Part shown: piece after piece, positions 8,143 to 18,151 of the stretch
Layout: every line of letters starts with the position of its first letter
Numbering within the stretch: the first letter of the stretch is position 1
Assembly: GCF_031582885.1 (NCBI RefSeq)
Contig: NZ_CP133988.1
Location: forward strand, 186,001-250,000
Direction of reading: 5' to 3'
From: Streptococcus parasanguinis
Lineage (GTDB): Bacteria; Bacillota; Bacilli; Lactobacillales; Streptococcaceae
Length of the DNA stretch: 64,000 nt
Made by a program: the position numbers and the translations under genes
Notes under the pieces: model-generated
Told to the model about the DNA's origin: nothing
The model's input: the letters and a program-made list of their open reading frames with translations, nothing else
The model's database searches: none

Positions 8143-9659
8143 TTCTTCAATAGTCCTTGTTTTACCAAAAACTCACGTGCGACTTTAGCAGCAGGTTTTC
8201 CTTCTACTCCCACTTGGTAGTTCATCTGACTCATTTGGCTCTCTGTGATTTTGCCAGCCAACTTGTTCAGAATGCCTTCCAATTCTGGATGTTTCTTAAG
8301 AAGAGCTTCTTTCATGAGGGGTGCTCCTTGATAAGGTGGGAAGAGGTGTTGGTCATCCTCTAGAACAACTAAATTATATTGAGCAATTTCTGGGTCTGTT
8401 GAATAGGCATCTGTTATTTGAATATTGCCTTGTTGGATTGCCTCATAGCGAAGTGCCGGCTCCATGGTAGCCACATTAAGATTTAGTCCATAAACTGATT
8501 GAAGTCCTTTGTTTCCGTCCTCACGGTCGTTAAATTCCAACGTGAAACCAGCTTTGAGCTTGTCCTGAACTTTCTTGAGATCAGAAATCGTCTTCAGATT
8601 ATACTCTTTCGCAATACTTTTCGGAACAGCAATCGCATAGGTGTTTTGATAAGCCATCGGTTTGAGTAAAGCTAGATTATCTTGTTTCTTTATACCATCA
8701 CGCGCAACCTTGAAAACTTCTTTGGAGTCGTTGCTGACTTTAGGAGCTGGTTGCAAGAGAGAGCTTGTAATGGTCCCTGTAAATTCTGGATAGATATCGA
8801 TATCACCCTTTTTAAGCGCTTGATAAAGGAAATCTGTCTTCCCAAAGTTAGGCTTAACGGTCACCGTCATGTCACTATTTTCCTCAATGAGAAGTTTGTA
8901 CATATTCATGAGAATTTCAGGCTCAGGCCCCAATTTCCCAGCTATGACTAGGTTTTCTTTTTCTTTCTGAGGAATCATGCTTGGAGCATAACTCGCTCCC
9001 AAACCAAGGAGCATCACCGCAAAGGCCGCAACAATCGTACGCAACTTGGCCTTTTCCAACCATTTGAGAATAACATTAAATAGAATGGCCAAAATGGCTG
9101 ATGAGATTGCGCCGATTAAAATGAGACTAGCATTTCGACGATCAATCCCCAAAAGGATAAAGGAGCCCAATCCACCAGCTCCAACAAGAGCGGCTAAAGT
9201 CGCTGTCCCAATGATCATAACGGTTGCTGTACGAACCCCTGATACAATAACAGGCATGGCCAGTGGAATTTCAAACTTCTTGAGTCGCTCCCACTTGGTC
9301 ATTCCAAAAGCAATCCCTGCCTCCTCAAGACTAGGATCAATGCCGTTCAAGGCTGTGATTGTATTTTCCAAAATCGGGAAAATAGCATAAATGACTAGAG
9401 CTGTAAGGGCCGGTAAGGTTCCAATCCCCATGAAAGGAATAAAGAGCCCCAACAAAGCCATTGAGGGAATGGTCTGGAAGATACCCGCAACTTGTAGCAC
9501 CCAATTCGCCACTTTTTTGTGACTATTTAGATAAACCGCAAGTGGGATGGTCAGAAAAATAGCAACCAATAAGGTCAAAAGAGACAATTGCAAGTGTTGC
9601 CCAAGGGCTGTTAACCATTCCCCAAAACGATCTTGAAAAGTTGTAAGTAGTTTAGACAT
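8139..9659 (-). CDS. egtU: ABC transporter permease fused to substrate-binding domain (EgtU-like; betaine/choline/ergothioneine importer)
   Basis: About 506 residues from the ATG at 9659, which has RBS GGAGGTGCTCACC; the in-frame extension further upstream overlaps the ATPase gene and lacks an RBS. Residues ~1-215 are a BPD-type permease with about six membrane spans. Residues ~235-506 are an OpuAC-type periplasmic binding domain ([30 protein letters not shown]). This fusion, its ATPase partner and the NmrA-like and MarR neighbours match the pneumococcal locus long annotated as choline transporter and later described as ergothioneine importer EgtUV. The ligand assignment is by memory of that locus and not proven here; ProWX-type betaine uptake is the alternative. 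Confidence 0.8.
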   Translation of the reverse strand: MSKLLTTFQDRFGEWLTALGQHLQLSLLTLLVAIFLTIPLAVYLNSHKKVANWVLQVAGIFQTIPSMALLGLFIPFMGIGTLPALTALVIYAIFPILENTITALNGIDPSLEEAGIAFGMTKWERLKKFEIPLAMPVIVSGVRTATVMIIGTATLAALVGAGGLGSFILLGIDRRNASLILIGAISSAILAILFNVILKWLEKAKLRTIVAAFAVMLLGLGASYAPSMIPQKEKENLVIAGKLGPEPEILMNMYKLLIEENSDMTVTVKPNFGKTDFLYQALKKGDIDIYPEFTGTITSSLLQPAPKVSNDSKEVFKVARDGIKKQDNLALLKPMAYQNTYAIAVPKSIAKEYNLKTISDLKKVQDKLKAGFTLEFNDREDGNKGLQSVYGLNLNVATMEPALRYEAIQQGNIQITDAYSTDPEIAQYNLVVLEDDQHLFPPYQGAPLMKEALLKKHPELEGILNKLAGKITESQMSQMNYQVGVEGKPAAKVAREFLVKQGLLKK

Positions 9660-10380
9660 GGTGAGCACCTCCAAACAAATCTGCGACAAAGTCTGTCGCA
9701 GGCGCTTGTAAAATTGTTTCAGGGTCTGCCACCTGGCGGATTTCTCCATCCTGCAACACTGCAATTTGATCCCCTAATTTTAAGGCCTCATCCGTATCAT
9801 GGGTTACGAAGATGGTCGTCATGCCGAATTCTTTATGTAATGCCTTGGTCAATTCTTGCAACTGCTTGCGAGAGATGGCATCCAAGGCTGAAAAAGGTTC
9901 GTCCATCAATAGAATTTTTGGTTCTCCAATGATAGCGCGCACAATGCCAATCCGCTGTTGCTCCCCACCAGATAATTCACTAGGCATGCGATTTGCATAC
10001 TCTGCAGCAGGGAGCCCCACCTTATCCAAGAGTTCTTCTGTCTTAGAAGTGATTTGTTCTTTAGTCCAGCCCTTCATCTCAGGAATCAATGCTATATTTT
10101 CAGCAACGGTCAAGTTAGGAAATAAGGCAATGGCTTGAAGGACATAGCCGGTACTGAGACGTAACTCCCGTTCATCATAGTCCTTGATACGTTTCCCATC
10201 CATATAGATATTGCCATCTGTCGGCTCCAAAAGACGGTTAATCATCTTGATCATGGTGGTCTTACCAGATCCTGAAGGACCCACTAGCACCATGAATTCT
10301 CCATTTTCAATGCGGAGATTGACATCTTTCAAAATGTCCTTTTCCGTGTAGCGCAAGGCTACATGTTTGTATTCAATCAT
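9652..10380 (-). CDS. egtV: ABC transporter ATP-binding protein (EgtV / ProV-like)
   Basis: About 242 residues from the ATG at 10380 (RBS GAGGAAAA); a start 12 bp upstream lacks good spacing. Walker A is GPSGSGKT, the signature LSGGEQQR, and Walker [16 protein letters not shown], the last typical of ProV/OpuCA-type importers. There is no C-terminal CBS pair, so it is short compared with OpuCA. It overlaps the following permease-binding gene by 8 bp and the preceding NmrA-like gene by 8 bp, so the genes are translationally coupled. Confidence 0.85.
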   Translation of the reverse strand: MIEYKHVALRYTEKDILKDVNLRIENGEFMVLVGPSGSGKTTMIKMINRLLEPTDGNIYMDGKRIKDYDERELRLSTGYVLQAIALFPNLTVAENIALIPEMKGWTKEQITSKTEELLDKVGLPAAEYANRMPSELSGGEQQRIGIVRAIIGEPKILLMDEPFSALDAISRKQLQELTKALHKEFGMTTIFVTHDTDEALKLGDQIAVLQDGEIRQVADPETILQAPATDFVADLFGGAHHV

Positions 10381-11233
10381 ATTTTTCCTCAATAAGTTTT
10401 CTGTCTCTAAGAATATCCAATAAGCTACTTGCTGGATGCCCTAGGACTTTTTCGACATCTGCTGAAACTCCAGCTTGTTCTCCAGCTTTAATCGCTGTAT
10501 AGGTACTGACCCAGGCATCATACTCCCAAGTTTGTGCTGGCCATTTTTTCCGTGACTCATAGGCTTCTTCTACTGATTCATCCACATACGCGATGGTCTT
10601 ACCGGTCTCTTCTGAGAGAAGCGCTACGATCTCTTCCATGGAAAGTTCCTCTGGTCCTGTTAGATTCAAGGTTTGATTTTCCCATTTCTTAGCATGTAAA
10701 AGAATCTCTGCTGCAACCCTAGATGTATCCTTACGGGCAACAGCTGACACAAGACCACTGCCGGCCGGACCGCGAATCTCTCCATTTTCAAGCGCCATAT
10801 CAATCAGGAAGTCCAAGTAAAAATTATCTCTCAAAAAAGTGTAGGTGAACCCTAACTCCTTGATATAGGCTTCCGTCTGGGCATGATCTCGAGACAAGGT
10901 GAAAGTTGCCTTCTCATCTGCCCCATAAAAGGAGGTATAGACGATATGCTCTACTCCTGCTAGCTTTGCGGCATTTAAAAAACTCGTGTGTTCCTCAACA
11001 CGCTCTGGATTTTCCCGAGCAGAAACCATCAACAAGACATCGATCCCCTTTAAGGCCTCAACCACCTCTGGTGTATTGGCATACACTATTTTACGAATTT
11101 CCGCAGACGCGTAGATTTTTGCACGCTCTGGGCTTCGTGCTAGATGGACTGAAGCAATTCCCTTCTTATCGACAAGATTCGCCACATAAGAACCTAATTT
11201 CCCTGTTACACCTGTTATTCCAATCATAAGCAT
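10373..11233 (-). CDS. NmrA-like NAD(P)-binding protein (atypical SDR, QorB type)
   Basis: About 286 residues. The N-terminal Rossmann motif is GITGVTGKLGSYVANLV, and the body matches NmrA/QorB-type atypical short-chain dehydrogenases (HIVYTSFYGADEKATFTLSRDHAQTEAYI). These bind NADPH and act as quinone reductases or redox sensors. It is the second gene of the operon, between the MarR gene and the importer. A redox role beside an ergothioneine-type thiol importer would make sense, but this is inference. Confidence 0.82.
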   Translation of the reverse strand: MLMIGITGVTGKLGSYVANLVDKKGIASVHLARSPERAKIYASAEIRKIVYANTPEVVEALKGIDVLLMVSARENPERVEEHTSFLNAAKLAGVEHIVYTSFYGADEKATFTLSRDHAQTEAYIKELGFTYTFLRDNFYLDFLIDMALENGEIRGPAGSGLVSAVARKDTSRVAAEILLHAKKWENQTLNLTGPEELSMEEIVALLSEETGKTIAYVDESVEEAYESRKKWPAQTWEYDAWVSTYTAIKAGEQAGVSADVEKVLGHPASSLLDILRDRKLIEEKYD

Positions 11234-11244
11234 TTTCCCCTCTA

Positions 11245-11694
11245 CTACAGTTCATTCTCTTTAGCTTTTAGATTGTCAATAATACGCTCTTGATAGGCTT
11301 CAAATTCTCGGATTTCTTGATCCGAAAAGCCTTGGTAAAAAATCTCTCCAAGTTCTTTGCTGACACGGTCACCGATTTCTTTTTGCGCCCAACCAAGGTC
11401 TGTCAAAGAAATATATTTTTTCCTTTTATCCTGCGTGCAAGGTTGAATCGTAACCAAACCTTGTTCTTCCAATTTCTTAACCATACTGGTTAATGTATTA
11501 TTAGCTAGACCCGTCGCAAGAGCGATATCGGTCGCAGTAGCGCACCCCAACTCTTGCTTCCACAAAATCGTTAAAATTTTCCCCTGTTCACTTCGGTATT
11601 GGGCATCTGGTTCCTTGCTCAAGAGTTTTTGAAAAAGTCGCCCGTTCAATAAGCGTATCTGTAAAGCTTGGTATCCCCCTTGCATCTTGTCCAT
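11245..11694 (-). CDS. MarR-family transcriptional regulator
   Basis: A 149-residue winged-helix protein. The recognition region is CATATDIALATGLANNTLTSMVKKLEEQGLV, and the wing is TQDKRKKYISLTDLGW. It is the first gene of a five-gene leftward operon (MarR, NmrA-like, ATPase, permease-binder, EndoIII-like). Two inverted copies of an 18-bp box flank its promoter, which fits autorepression and control of the whole operon. One cysteine is near residue 51 and another near 85 (PCTQ), so redox sensing is possible but not shown. Confidence 0.9.
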   Translation of the reverse strand: MDKMQGGYQALQIRLLNGRLFQKLLSKEPDAQYRSEQGKILTILWKQELGCATATDIALATGLANNTLTSMVKKLEEQGLVTIQPCTQDKRKKYISLTDLGWAQKEIGDRVSKELGEIFYQGFSDQEIREFEAYQERIIDNLKAKENEL

Positions 11695-11707
11695 TTTGTC
11701 TCCTTTT

Positions 11708-11725
11708 TATTTCTATATCGAAATA
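11708..11725. promoter_or_regulatory. MarR box, downstream copy
   Basis: TATTTCTATATCGAAATA is an imperfect palindrome and the exact reverse complement of the box at 11764-11781. It lies just after the -10 element of the leftward promoter, where bound protein would block transcription. Confidence 0.7.
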
Positions 11726-11733
11726 TCAAAGTC

Positions 11734-11762
11734 ATTGTACCACTGCCTGTTACATCTGTCAA
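11734..11762 (-). promoter_or_regulatory. Promoter of the MarR-importer operon
   Basis: On the minus strand TTGACA, a 17-bp spacer and TACAAT: a near-consensus sigma-70-type promoter placed exactly between the two MarR boxes. Confidence 0.8.
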
Positions 11763-11763
11763 C

Positions 11764-11781
11764 TATTTCGATATAGAAATA
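11764..11781. promoter_or_regulatory. MarR box, upstream copy
   Basis: TATTTCGATATAGAAATA, the inverted copy of the box at 11708-11725, next to the -35 element. Confidence 0.7.
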
Positions 11782-11878
11782 ACATTTTCCTTGGAAGAAG
11801 AGAAACATTTAAACTCCTTGTAAAACAACACTGAGTTTTACATATGTTCACTGTAATGCAGAATGAAATTTGTTAAAA

Positions 11879-11913
11879 AGCTTCGGTAGATTTCTTCCTA
11901 CCGAAGCTTTTTT
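11879..11913. terminator. Bidirectional terminator-like hairpin
   Basis: AGCTTCGGTAG / CTACCGAAGCT stem followed by TTTTTT, with TTTTT on the other strand too. It sits between the MarR operon promoter and leuS. The gap 11782-11970 shows nothing else recognisable. Confidence 0.65.
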
Positions 11914-11970
11914 GATATCACGCATCCAACCAACAACTATTTTCAAACCGACTCTTTGCCTTTTCACAAA

Positions 11971-12005
11971 AATCCTCCAGAGCTGAACTCTGAAGGATTT
12001 ATTTT
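11971..12005. terminator. leuS terminator
   Basis: AATCCTCCAGAG / CTCTGAAGGATT stem with a 5-nt loop directly after the leuS stop, followed on the minus strand by a T-rich run. Confidence 0.7.
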
Positions 12006-14507
12006 TTATTTCACAACGATATTAACGAGTTTATTAGGGACACTAATCACTTTCACGATTTCTTTGCCATCAATCTCTGCCTTGACTTTTTCGTCAGAGA
12101 GAGCAACTTCTTGCAATTCTTCGCGTGATAGGTCTTTTGCGACCATGAGTTTAGCACGGACTTTTCCTTTGATTTGAACGACGATTTCGATTTCGTCTTC
12201 AATCAATTTGCTTTCGTCCCATGTTGGCCAAGCTACGTAAGAGATAGATTCGCCTGTTGCTGCGACTGTTTGCCAGAGTTCTTCTGCCAAGTGAGGCGCA
12301 AATGGAGCGATCAATTGGATAAAGCCTTTGGCGTAGTCCACATAGAGTTTGTCTTCCTTGTTGGCCGCGTTGACAAAGACCATGAGCTGGGCAATGGCTG
12401 TGTTGAATTTCATAGACTCGATTTGCTCAGTGACAGCCTTAACAGTTTCGTTATAGACCTTGTCAAGAGCACCATTGTTATCCGCAACAATTTCTTTACT
12501 TGTAATCAAACGGTAAACACGATCAAGGAATTTACGGCTTCCTTCCAATCCTTCTTCAGACCAAGCGATGGAAGCATCGAGTGGTCCCATGAACATTTCA
12601 TAGACACGAAGAGTATCAGCACCGTATTGTTCCACCACATCGTCTGGATTGACAACGTTCTTGAGGGATTTAGACATCTTAGCTGGTGCTTGCTCCAATT
12701 CTTCTCCTGTTTCCACATGGAAGAAGGAACCGTCACGTTTTTCAACCTTATCAGTCGCCACAAGTGCGCCACGGTGGTCACGGTAGCTAGTTCCCAAAAT
12801 CATACCTTGGTTAAAGAGTTTTTGGAATGGCTCTTTGGTTGGAACAACACCGATATCATAGAGGAATTTGTGCCAGAAACGTGCGTAAAGCAAGTGGAGT
12901 ACGGCGTGTTCTGCCCCACCTACGTAGATATCGACTGGCAACCATTGTTTGAGGAGATCCTCGTCAGCCAATTTCTCAGTGTTGTGTGGATCGATATAGC
13001 GGAGGTAGTACCAGCTTGAACCTGCCCATTGTGGCATGGTATTGGTTTCACGACGACCTTTGACGCCATCCTCACGAGTCACTTCCAGCCAGTCTGTCAA
13101 GTTAGCCAATGGGCTTTCACCAGTACCTGAAGGGCGGATATCCTTGGTTACTGGCAAGACAAGTGGGAGTTCACTTTCTGGAACAGCTGTCGAAGTCCCA
13201 TCTTCCCAATGAATGATTGGGATTGGTTCACCCCAGTAACGTTGACGGCTAAAGAGCCAGTCGCGGAGACGATAGGTAACCTTTTCTTGACCAAAGCCTT
13301 TTTCTTCTAGCCAAGACACGATTTTAGCAATCGCTTCTTCTTTGTTGAGACCGTTCAAGAAGTCAGAGTTGACGTGAAGGCCATCTTCTGTGTAAGCAGC
13401 CTCTTCAACGTTCCCACCTTCAAGTACTTCTACAATTGGAAGGTCAAATTGTTTAGCAAATTCCCAGTCACGTTGGTCGTGGGCAGGTACGGCCATAACA
13501 GCACCTGTACCATAGCTAGACAGAACATAGTCTGCAATCCAGATAGGAATTTCTTTGCCATTGACAGGGTTGATCGCATAAGCTCCAGTCCAAACCCCTG
13601 TTTTTTCCTTGGCAAGGTCTGTACGAGCTAAGTCTGACTTGAGGCTGGCTTGGTGTTTGTAGTCCGCTACAGCCTCAGCTTGTTCAGGTGTTGTGATGGC
13701 ATCTACCAGTTCATGCTCAGGAGCCAAAACAGTGAAGGTCGCACCAAAAAGGGTATCTGGACGTGTTGTAAAGACGGTGAATTCCTTGTCTGTTCCTTTC
13801 ACCTTGAAAGTTACGTTAGCACCAGTTGATTTCCCAATCCAGTTGCGTTGCATGTCCTTGATAGACTCTGGCCAATCCAGGTCATCCAAGTCATTGAGCA
13901 AGCGTTCCGCATAGGCAGTGATTTTGAGCATCCATTGGCGCATTGGTTTGCGGACAACTGGATAGCCCCCACGCTCAGATGTTCCATCTGGAAGAACTTC
14001 TTCGTTGGCGATAGCTGTACCCAATTCTTCCACCCAGTTTACTGGTACTTCCGCTTCATAAGCTAAGCCTTTTTCGTAAAGCTTGGTGAAAATCCATTGC
14101 GTCCACTTGTAGTAGTTCGGATCTGTCGTATTGACTTCACGATCCCAGTCGTAAGAGAAGCCAAGCGCATTGATTTGGCGTTTGAAGTTAGCAATGTTTT
14201 CTGCTGTGAATTCCGCTGGGTCATTCCCTGTATCCATAGCATATTGCTCTGCAGGCAAACCAAAGGCATCCCATCCCATTGGGTGAAGGACATTGTAACC
14301 TTGGGCACGTTTGAAACGGCTAAGGATATCTGTTGCTGTGTAGCCTTCTGGGTGTCCTACGTGAAGACCCGCTCCAGATGGATAAGGGAACATGTCCAAT
14401 GCATAAAACTTAGGTTTTGAAGCATCTGTTCCTGTCTTAAAGGTGTGATGGTCAGCCCAGTATTTTTGCCACTTAGGCTCGATTTCTTTATGATTGTAAA
14501 AACTCAT
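12006..14507 (-). CDS. leuS: Leucine--tRNA ligase
   Basis: An 833-residue class I aminoacyl-tRNA synthetase charging tRNA-Leu. The HIGH-type motif is in [20 protein letters not shown] and the KMSKS motif is in [17 protein letters not shown]. Editing domain CP1 (about 225-420) and the C-terminal [13 protein letters not shown] domain are intact. Length fits bacterial LeuRS. The leader is only ~30 nt with a TATAAT at about 14535, so there is no room for a T-box. RBS GGAGAG precedes ATG. Confidence 0.98.
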   Translation of the reverse strand: MSFYNHKEIEPKWQKYWADHHTFKTGTDASKPKFYALDMFPYPSGAGLHVGHPEGYTATDILSRFKRAQGYNVLHPMGWDAFGLPAEQYAMDTGNDPAEFTAENIANFKRQINALGFSYDWDREVNTTDPNYYKWTQWIFTKLYEKGLAYEAEVPVNWVEELGTAIANEEVLPDGTSERGGYPVVRKPMRQWMLKITAYAERLLNDLDDLDWPESIKDMQRNWIGKSTGANVTFKVKGTDKEFTVFTTRPDTLFGATFTVLAPEHELVDAITTPEQAEAVADYKHQASLKSDLARTDLAKEKTGVWTGAYAINPVNGKEIPIWIADYVLSSYGTGAVMAVPAHDQRDWEFAKQFDLPIVEVLEGGNVEEAAYTEDGLHVNSDFLNGLNKEEAIAKIVSWLEEKGFGQEKVTYRLRDWLFSRQRYWGEPIPIIHWEDGTSTAVPESELPLVLPVTKDIRPSGTGESPLANLTDWLEVTREDGVKGRRETNTMPQWAGSSWYYLRYIDPHNTEKLADEDLLKQWLPVDIYVGGAEHAVLHLLYARFWHKFLYDIGVVPTKEPFQKLFNQGMILGTSYRDHRGALVATDKVEKRDGSFFHVETGEELEQAPAKMSKSLKNVVNPDDVVEQYGADTLRVYEMFMGPLDASIAWSEEGLEGSRKFLDRVYRLITSKEIVADNNGALDKVYNETVKAVTEQIESMKFNTAIAQLMVFVNAANKEDKLYVDYAKGFIQLIAPFAPHLAEELWQTVAATGESISYVAWPTWDESKLIEDEIEIVVQIKGKVRAKLMVAKDLSREELQEVALSDEKVKAEIDGKEIVKVISVPNKLVNIVVK

Positions 14508-14580
14508 AGCGTCTCTCCAATTTTCGTGATGCTCCTATTATACCATTTTTAGGCGATTTTTAAAGGTTCAGACAAAGAAA

Positions 14581-14608
14581 AAGACAGGTCCCATACGGGA
14601 CCTGTCTT
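14581..14608. terminator. Terminator of the peptide-binding lipoprotein gene
   Basis: AAGACAGGTCCC / GGGACCTGTCTT perfect stem with a 4-nt loop and a TTTTCTTTG tail on the minus strand. Confidence 0.85.
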
Positions 14609-14630
14609 TCCTGTTTTCTTCAAGAAAAGT

Positions 14631-16607
14631 CTATTTCACATGCTTTTCAAGTTCTTCTTGCGCTTTTTTATTGGATTTTTCTTTTTCTTTCTTCCATTGA
14701 TCACGCGCTTTGTCGTAGTCTTTAGCCGATACAACCTTGTCTTGAACTTCCAAATATTTATAGTTGAAGGTTTGACCCTTGTGGCCTGTCCAAGCAAAGG
14801 CTGCAGAGTATGGTACAGTCTTACGAACGACTGGAGAAGCTCCATCTGAATGGATCGGAATCAAGAGGGCACTATCGGTCAACCAAGCTTGAGCGGCAGC
14901 GTATTTTTCGTAACGCTTGTTCACATCTTTGGTTTCATTGTGCGCATCTTCGATCAATTGATCATATTCATCAAAACCAGCTGCTTTTGCGGCTGCATTA
15001 TCCGTACCAGCATCGAATCCAAAGTAAGAATTGGCGTTTTCGCCGGATTTACCACTAGTGATATCGATGTAAGAAGATGGGTCCGTATAGTCTGGTCCCC
15101 AACCCAAGTTATTGTTCAAATCCCAGTCTTGTTGCGAAGCATTTTCAGCAAAGTAAGTCACCCGTTGCAGATCATCCTCAGAAACCATATTCAGGTCGAT
15201 GACAATATTTTCTGCTCCTAGTGTAGATTCAACTGACTGTTTAAAGGATTGAGCTTGTTTGATCCCTTCTGTATAAGTTGAAGAAGTTGGAAGGTCCAAA
15301 TGAATTGGGAATTCAACTCCTTGAGCCTGCAAATCTGCCTTGGCTTTGGCAAACTCTTCTTTGGCCTTGGTTGGATTGTAGAGGGTGTCTTTTCCATCTG
15401 CGACAGAGACCCCTTTCCATTCATCCCCATAAGCTTCTAAGTCTTTTTCTACTGCATCACCAAATTGTTTGCCATCGATTTGGACAAAGTTTGGTGGCGT
15501 AAAGGTATTACGGATCACCTTATTGGCACCCGCTTCCCCGTTAGTTTGCGCTACATAAGCCTTGCGGTTGAAGGCAAACATAATGGCTTGACGGAAGTCT
15601 TTATTTAAGATGGCTTTCTTAGTTGAAGTCTTTTGAGCATCCGTGGTCTTCTTTGTGATTTCATAAGCCTGACGGTCAATGTTGAAGGAAAGATTGTAGG
15701 TAGAGGAACCTTGGTCAGTATAGACAATGTCGTCCTTATGCTTCTTCTCTACACTCTTATAGTTAGAACCATTTGGGAAAACACGGGCAACTGTATAGTC
15801 GCCGTTATCAAACCCACGAATCAAGGATTCTGAGTCTTGTCCATCATAATAGGTCAGCTTGACTTTACTGATCTTAACATTATCCGCATCCCAGTATGTT
15901 GGGTTCTTTTCCAATATCGCAGAAGATTTAGAAGTGATAGATTTGATCAAATAAGGACCGCAGTAGAGGATACTAGATGGAGAAGTTCCTTGACCATAGT
16001 CATCTCCTTTAGATTTCAGGAATTCTTCATTGACCGGCATCAAGATCCCCATCGTAGTCTTGGAATTCCAGAAACTTTCTGGTTGGCTCAAGGTATATTG
16101 AACGGTGTAATCGTCAATAGCTTTCACACCAACAGTTGAGAAATCAGATGTCTTCCCTGAAACATAATCATCCAAACCTTTGACAGATTTTTGGACCAAG
16201 TAAATCGCTTGTGATTTCTTATCTGCCGCGTGTTTGAGACCTGTGACAAAGTCTTTGGCCTTGACTTCTCCATATTCTTCCCCTTCAGCAGTCATCCATT
16301 TGACCCCTTTGCGGAGTTTATAAGTATAGGTCAAGCCATCCTTGGAAACAGTCCAGTCTTTAGCAAGCGATGGGATCAAGTTCCCGTACTTGTCCACTTC
16401 CAACAAGCCATCTATCGCATTTCCTGTAAACTCGGAAGTCGATTTTTTATTGGAAATCGAGTAATCCAGTGTATCCGGATCCTGGGTATAGACATAGCTA
16501 AAAGTCTGATCGCCGGAACTTCCAGATTTCCCTCCTGAGCAGGCTGCCAGTACACCAGCTGATAAAAGCAGAGCGCTGGTAGCTAAGAGTACCTTCCCTT
16601 TGTTCAT
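14631..16607 (-). CDS. Oligopeptide ABC transporter substrate-binding lipoprotein (AliA/OppA family)
   Basis: About 658 residues from the ATG at 16607 (RBS TGAGGTGA); the longer reading would start at a GTG overlapping the RBS. Signal peptide with lipobox LAAC (Cys at ~23), then an SBP_bac_5 peptide-binding domain. Length fits the ~650-residue AliA/AliB/HppA proteins of mitis-group streptococci. It stands alone, without permease or ATPase genes, as expected of orphan Ali-type proteins that use the shared Ami/Opp transporter for peptide nutrition and signalling. A CcpA-type cre overlaps its -35. Confidence 0.92.
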   Translation of the reverse strand: MNKGKVLLATSALLLSAGVLAACSGGKSGSSGDQTFSYVYTQDPDTLDYSISNKKSTSEFTGNAIDGLLEVDKYGNLIPSLAKDWTVSKDGLTYTYKLRKGVKWMTAEGEEYGEVKAKDFVTGLKHAADKKSQAIYLVQKSVKGLDDYVSGKTSDFSTVGVKAIDDYTVQYTLSQPESFWNSKTTMGILMPVNEEFLKSKGDDYGQGTSPSSILYCGPYLIKSITSKSSAILEKNPTYWDADNVKISKVKLTYYDGQDSESLIRGFDNGDYTVARVFPNGSNYKSVEKKHKDDIVYTDQGSSTYNLSFNIDRQAYEITKKTTDAQKTSTKKAILNKDFRQAIMFAFNRKAYVAQTNGEAGANKVIRNTFTPPNFVQIDGKQFGDAVEKDLEAYGDEWKGVSVADGKDTLYNPTKAKEEFAKAKADLQAQGVEFPIHLDLPTSSTYTEGIKQAQSFKQSVESTLGAENIVIDLNMVSEDDLQRVTYFAENASQQDWDLNNNLGWGPDYTDPSSYIDITSGKSGENANSYFGFDAGTDNAAAKAAGFDEYDQLIEDAHNETKDVNKRYEKYAAAQAWLTDSALLIPIHSDGASPVVRKTVPYSAAFAWTGHKGQTFNYKYLEVQDKVVSAKDYDKARDQWKKEKEKSNKKAQEELEKHVK

Positions 16608-16646
16608 ATAAATCACCTCATTGTAAAAATGTTATACTCAATTTAA

Positions 16647-16675
16647 ATTATAGCACTTTCTAGGGAAATGTAAAC
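16647..16675 (-). promoter_or_regulatory. Promoter of the peptide-binding lipoprotein gene
   Basis: Minus-strand TGC-TATAAT (extended -10, at 16647-16652) with GTTTAC 17 bp upstream as a weak -35. Confidence 0.6.
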
Positions 16676-16682
16676 GCTTTTA
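16669..16682. promoter_or_regulatory. CcpA cre-like site over the -35 element
   Basis: TGTAAACGCTTTTA fits the catabolite-responsive element pattern TGNAANCGNNNNCA except for its last position but one. Its position over the -35 suggests carbon-catabolite repression of the peptide-binding protein. Confidence 0.5.
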
Positions 16683-16746
16683 CTGCGAAATTATTCTATT
16701 TTTTCTTTATTTTTTCAATTTCTACTTTTTCTAAAATTTTTTCAAG

Positions 16747-16773
16747 TTGAATCCCTGGCCTGTATGATATAAT
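16747..16773 (+). promoter_or_regulatory. Extended -10 promoter immediately before the DacA-like gene
   Basis: TGATATAAT (extended -10, TATAAT at 16768-16773) with TTGAAT 15 bp upstream. The predicted transcription start falls at about 16780-16781, on the A of the ATG, so the mRNA would be leaderless or nearly so. Confidence 0.55.
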
Positions 16774-16780
16774 GGAACTT

Positions 16781-18094
16781 ATGAATAATGGGAGACATTT
16801 ACACAAACGACTAAAACACAGCCTCTTGTCCCTCCTTGTAGGAGTCTTGGCATTAGGCCCTATTTCCACTGCCTTTGCGGACGACATCTACCAGCAAGAA
16901 GATGTCATGAAAATCGCAGCTGATGCTGGACTGGTATTGGACGATTTTTACAAACCTAAGGCTGACATCGTCATCGACGCCAATACTGGAGCTATATTGT
17001 ACGGAGATAATATCGACACGGTCCGGGACTCAGGAAGCATGGCCAAACTCATGAGTGCCTATGTAGTCTTTCGGGCCCTCAAAGAAGGCAAGATCAAATA
17101 TGATACCGTGGTCACAGCAACAGAGGCAGACCAAGCCATCTCGGAAAACAATCTGTTAAGTAACTCACCTATTGTAGCTGGTGTAGACTACAAGGTATCG
17201 GAATTGATCAAGATGCTCTTTGTTCCTTCTTCCAGTGCGGCCGTGATTATGCTCGCCAACGCCGTCACTGACAATGATCCCGATAAGTTTTTGGACTTAA
17301 TGAATCAGTACGCACAAGAAATGGGGATGAGTCATACCAAATGGCACAATCCAAATGGGGCGATGATTTCGGTCCTTCAGGGCTACTACAATCCTCAGCG
17401 CTACGATGTCAATGCGAATAACGAAATCACAGCGCGGGACATGTCTATTCTGGCTTATCACATCGTAAACGACCTGCCAGAAATGTTGGAATACACCAAG
17501 CAAGCTCATACTACGATCATGGAAGGAACCCCCTACGAGCAAAGCTACGATAACTACAACACTTCCCTCGAAGGTGGAAAATTCGCCCTTAAAGGAACGG
17601 ATGGCCTCAAGACCGGATCCAGCCCGACTGCTGACTACAACTACACCGCGACAACCAAGCGGGGGAAACAGCGGATTATCGAAGTGATTTTGGGGGTTGG
17701 AAACTACGATGTCGAGATCGCCGAAAGCTACCGCAATCAGATCGGAAATACCTTGGCTGAGAAAATGTTCGCAGACTACCAGTATAAAAAAATCCTTTCT
17801 GCAGGCGATCATACCATCGACGGGAAGACCATTCACTTGAAGCAAGACTTCTATGCGACCGTTAAGAAGGGGACGAAGCCAGCCCTTAAACTGGAAGACA
17901 ACCGCCTAGTCGTTCAGAACGGCTTGCAACAGGTATCTCCAAGCATTAAAGCGGGAGTGGCTGTAAGTGAGTCTAAAGCAACGACCTCTAGCAGTAAAAG
18001 CAAGGGACTCGATGTCATGTGGCTCTTCTGCTTCCTGCCTGCCGGAATTTTATACCTGATCTTTAAACAAACCGATCCAAAAAGAAGAAAATAG
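16781..18094 (+). CDS. D-alanyl-D-alanine carboxypeptidase family protein (DacA/PBP5-like)
   Basis: About 437 residues. Signal peptide (HSLLSLLVGVLALGPISTAFA), an SxxK motif SMAK (S89/K92 counting from an in-frame ATG at 16772), KTG at 280-282, and a C-terminal hydrophobic anchor (MWLFCFLPAGILYLIF) with a basic tail. Family members trim D-Ala from peptidoglycan stem peptides. The expected SxN motif, SAN in pneumococcal PBP3, reads SSSAA here (~153-157), so the conserved Asn is missing; activity may be altered. No Shine-Dalgarno precedes the ATG at 16781 and the promoter lies directly against it, so I take that ATG as a leaderless start. Confidence 0.85.
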   Translation: MNNGRHLHKRLKHSLLSLLVGVLALGPISTAFADDIYQQEDVMKIAADAGLVLDDFYKPKADIVIDANTGAILYGDNIDTVRDSGSMAKLMSAYVVFRALKEGKIKYDTVVTATEADQAISENNLLSNSPIVAGVDYKVSELIKMLFVPSSSAAVIMLANAVTDNDPDKFLDLMNQYAQEMGMSHTKWHNPNGAMISVLQGYYNPQRYDVNANNEITARDMSILAYHIVNDLPEMLEYTKQAHTTIMEGTPYEQSYDNYNTSLEGGKFALKGTDGLKTGSSPTADYNYTATTKRGKQRIIEVILGVGNYDVEIAESYRNQIGNTLAEKMFADYQYKKILSAGDHTIDGKTIHLKQDFYATVKKGTKPALKLEDNRLVVQNGLQQVSPSIKAGVAVSESKATTSSSKSKGLDVMWLFCFLPAGILYLIFKQTDPKRRK

Positions 18095-18097
18095 AAA

Positions 18098-18135
18098 AAG
18101 AACTCCCATTACCATAAGGTATGGGAGTTCTTGGT
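18098..18135 (+). terminator. Terminator of the DacA-like gene
   Basis: AAGAACTCCCAT / ATGGGAGTTCTT perfect stem with an 11-nt loop, directly after the stop codon. Confidence 0.8.
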
Positions 18136-18151
18136 TTGTCGACAAAGCCAT

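Noticed and set aside
12174-13019. 281-codon open frame on the plus strand
   Set aside because: Lies entirely antisense to leuS, has no RBS or family motif, and is explained by codon bias of the real gene.
14508-14570. T-box riboswitch before leuS
   Set aside because: The leader is only about 30 nt from the TATAAT to the start; no specifier or T-box sequence.
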